Positions 8,347 to 8,758 of a stretch of DNA of 8,758 nt are shown piece by piece. The stretch lies in contig DNRQ01000198.1 of NCBI GenBank assembly GCA_003499925.1, positions 35,601-44,358 on the forward strand, written 5' to 3'. Both the position numbers and the translations under genes were made by a program. Positions within the stretch are counted from its first letter, which is position 1. Each line of letters begins with the position of its first letter. This stretch comes from Geobacter sp. (lineage in GTDB: Bacteria > Desulfobacterota > Desulfuromonadia > Geobacterales > Geobacteraceae). The notes beneath the pieces are model-generated. The model made no database searches, was not told the DNA's origin, and saw only the letters and a program-made list of their open reading frames with translations.

Positions 8347-8758
8347 TTACGTACAGCTGCACCGTTGAAACGCCGCTCGGTACCATGACCGCAGCGGCCG
8401 AAAAAGAGGCGCTCACCGGGCTGTGGTTCACCGGCCAGAAACATTTTCCAGCGGCAACAGCCGGTTGGAGCTGTCAGCCCGATCATCCCGTCTTCACGGC
8501 GCTCAGGCTCCGGCTCTGCCGTTATTTTTCCGGAGAAAACGGCGGAGTCGAGCTGGCACTGGCTCCCCAGGGCTCCCCCTTCCAGTTGGCGGTATGGGCC
8601 GCCCTCTCAAGGATCCCCTACGGGAAAACGGTCAGCTATGGCGAGATCGCAAGGGAGATCGCCCGAGCCGGGGGGCTCAGCTCCATGTCGGCACAGGCGG
8701 TGGGAGGCGCGGTCGGACGCAATCCGATCTCGATCCTGATCCCCTGCCACAGGGTGGT
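8343..8758 (+). CDS. ogt: methylated-DNA--protein-cysteine methyltransferase (O6-alkylguanine repair), 3'-truncated by the window
   Basis: 138 full codons are visible. Residues 1-75 form the variable N-terminal domain. The DNA-binding/active-site domain follows with FQLAVWAAL (80-88), IPYGKTVSYGEIA (91-103) and GRNPISILIPCHRV (125-138). C135 in PCHR is the suicide methyl acceptor that removes O6-methyl groups from guanine directly. The family usually continues about 20-30 residues past this motif, so only a short tail is missing because of the window edge. At 118, in SAQAVGG, Gln stands where E. coli Ada, Ogt and the human enzyme have the arginine finger; I recall this Gln form in other bacterial Ogt proteins. 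It overlaps the upstream gene by 4 bp (ATGA), so the two are one operon for repair of alkylated DNA. Confidence 0.93.
   Translation, partial: MITYSCTVETPLGTMTAAAEKEALTGLWFTGQKHFPAATAGWSCQPDHPVFTALRLRLCRYFSGENGGVELALAPQGSPFQLAVWAALSRIPYGKTVSYGEIAREIARAGGLSSMSAQAVGGAVGRNPISILIPCHRV

Overview
The window is GC-rich (except its short intergenic stretches) and looks like chromosomal DNA of a Geobacter-type member of the Desulfuromonadia. The grounds are a small multiheme c-type cytochrome, a CHASE8-type hybrid histidine kinase paired with a REC-PAS-GGDEF-EAL regulator, and the general protein style. This placement is an inference; no rRNA or other marker gene is present.

Layout. (1) 107-502, minus strand: a small exported triheme cytochrome with its own good sigma70-type promoter. 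(2) 789-5957, plus strand: a two-gene signalling operon. Its first gene is a response regulator carrying both cyclic-di-GMP synthase and phosphodiesterase domains. Forty-two bases later comes a membrane hybrid kinase with HisKA, HATPase, two receivers and an HPt domain. Together they contain every residue needed for a His-Asp-His-Asp phosphorelay ending on cyclic-di-GMP turnover. (3) 6056-6631, plus strand: a HigBA-type toxin-antitoxin module in which higB is broken by one in-frame TGA while higA is intact. The higB promoter is placed so that transcription would start at or next to the ATG. (4) 6632-6828: a gene-poor spacer with three short inverted repeats. (5) 6829-8758, plus strand: an alkylation-repair operon. 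It holds an Ada-type sensor/activator fused to an AlkA-type glycosylase, overlapping by ATGA with an ogt gene cut off by the window end just after its PCHR active site.

How the genes fit together. The kinase probably senses something through its periplasmic domain and passes phosphate to the receiver of the upstream cyclic-di-GMP enzyme. The repair operon probably autoregulates through methylation of the Ada domain, with AlkA-like base excision and Ogt-like direct reversal as outputs. The toxin module appears to be decaying, or kept only for its antitoxin/repressor.

I see no clearly new kind of system. The points most worth a second look are the single-stop higB with its near-leaderless promoter, the 12-residue insertion between the I-site and GGDEF motif, the Gln at the arginine-finger position of Ogt, and an in-frame 16-bp direct repeat joining the end of the regulator gene to the start of the kinase gene. 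No tRNA, rRNA, CRISPR array, insertion sequence or convincing intrinsic terminator was found.
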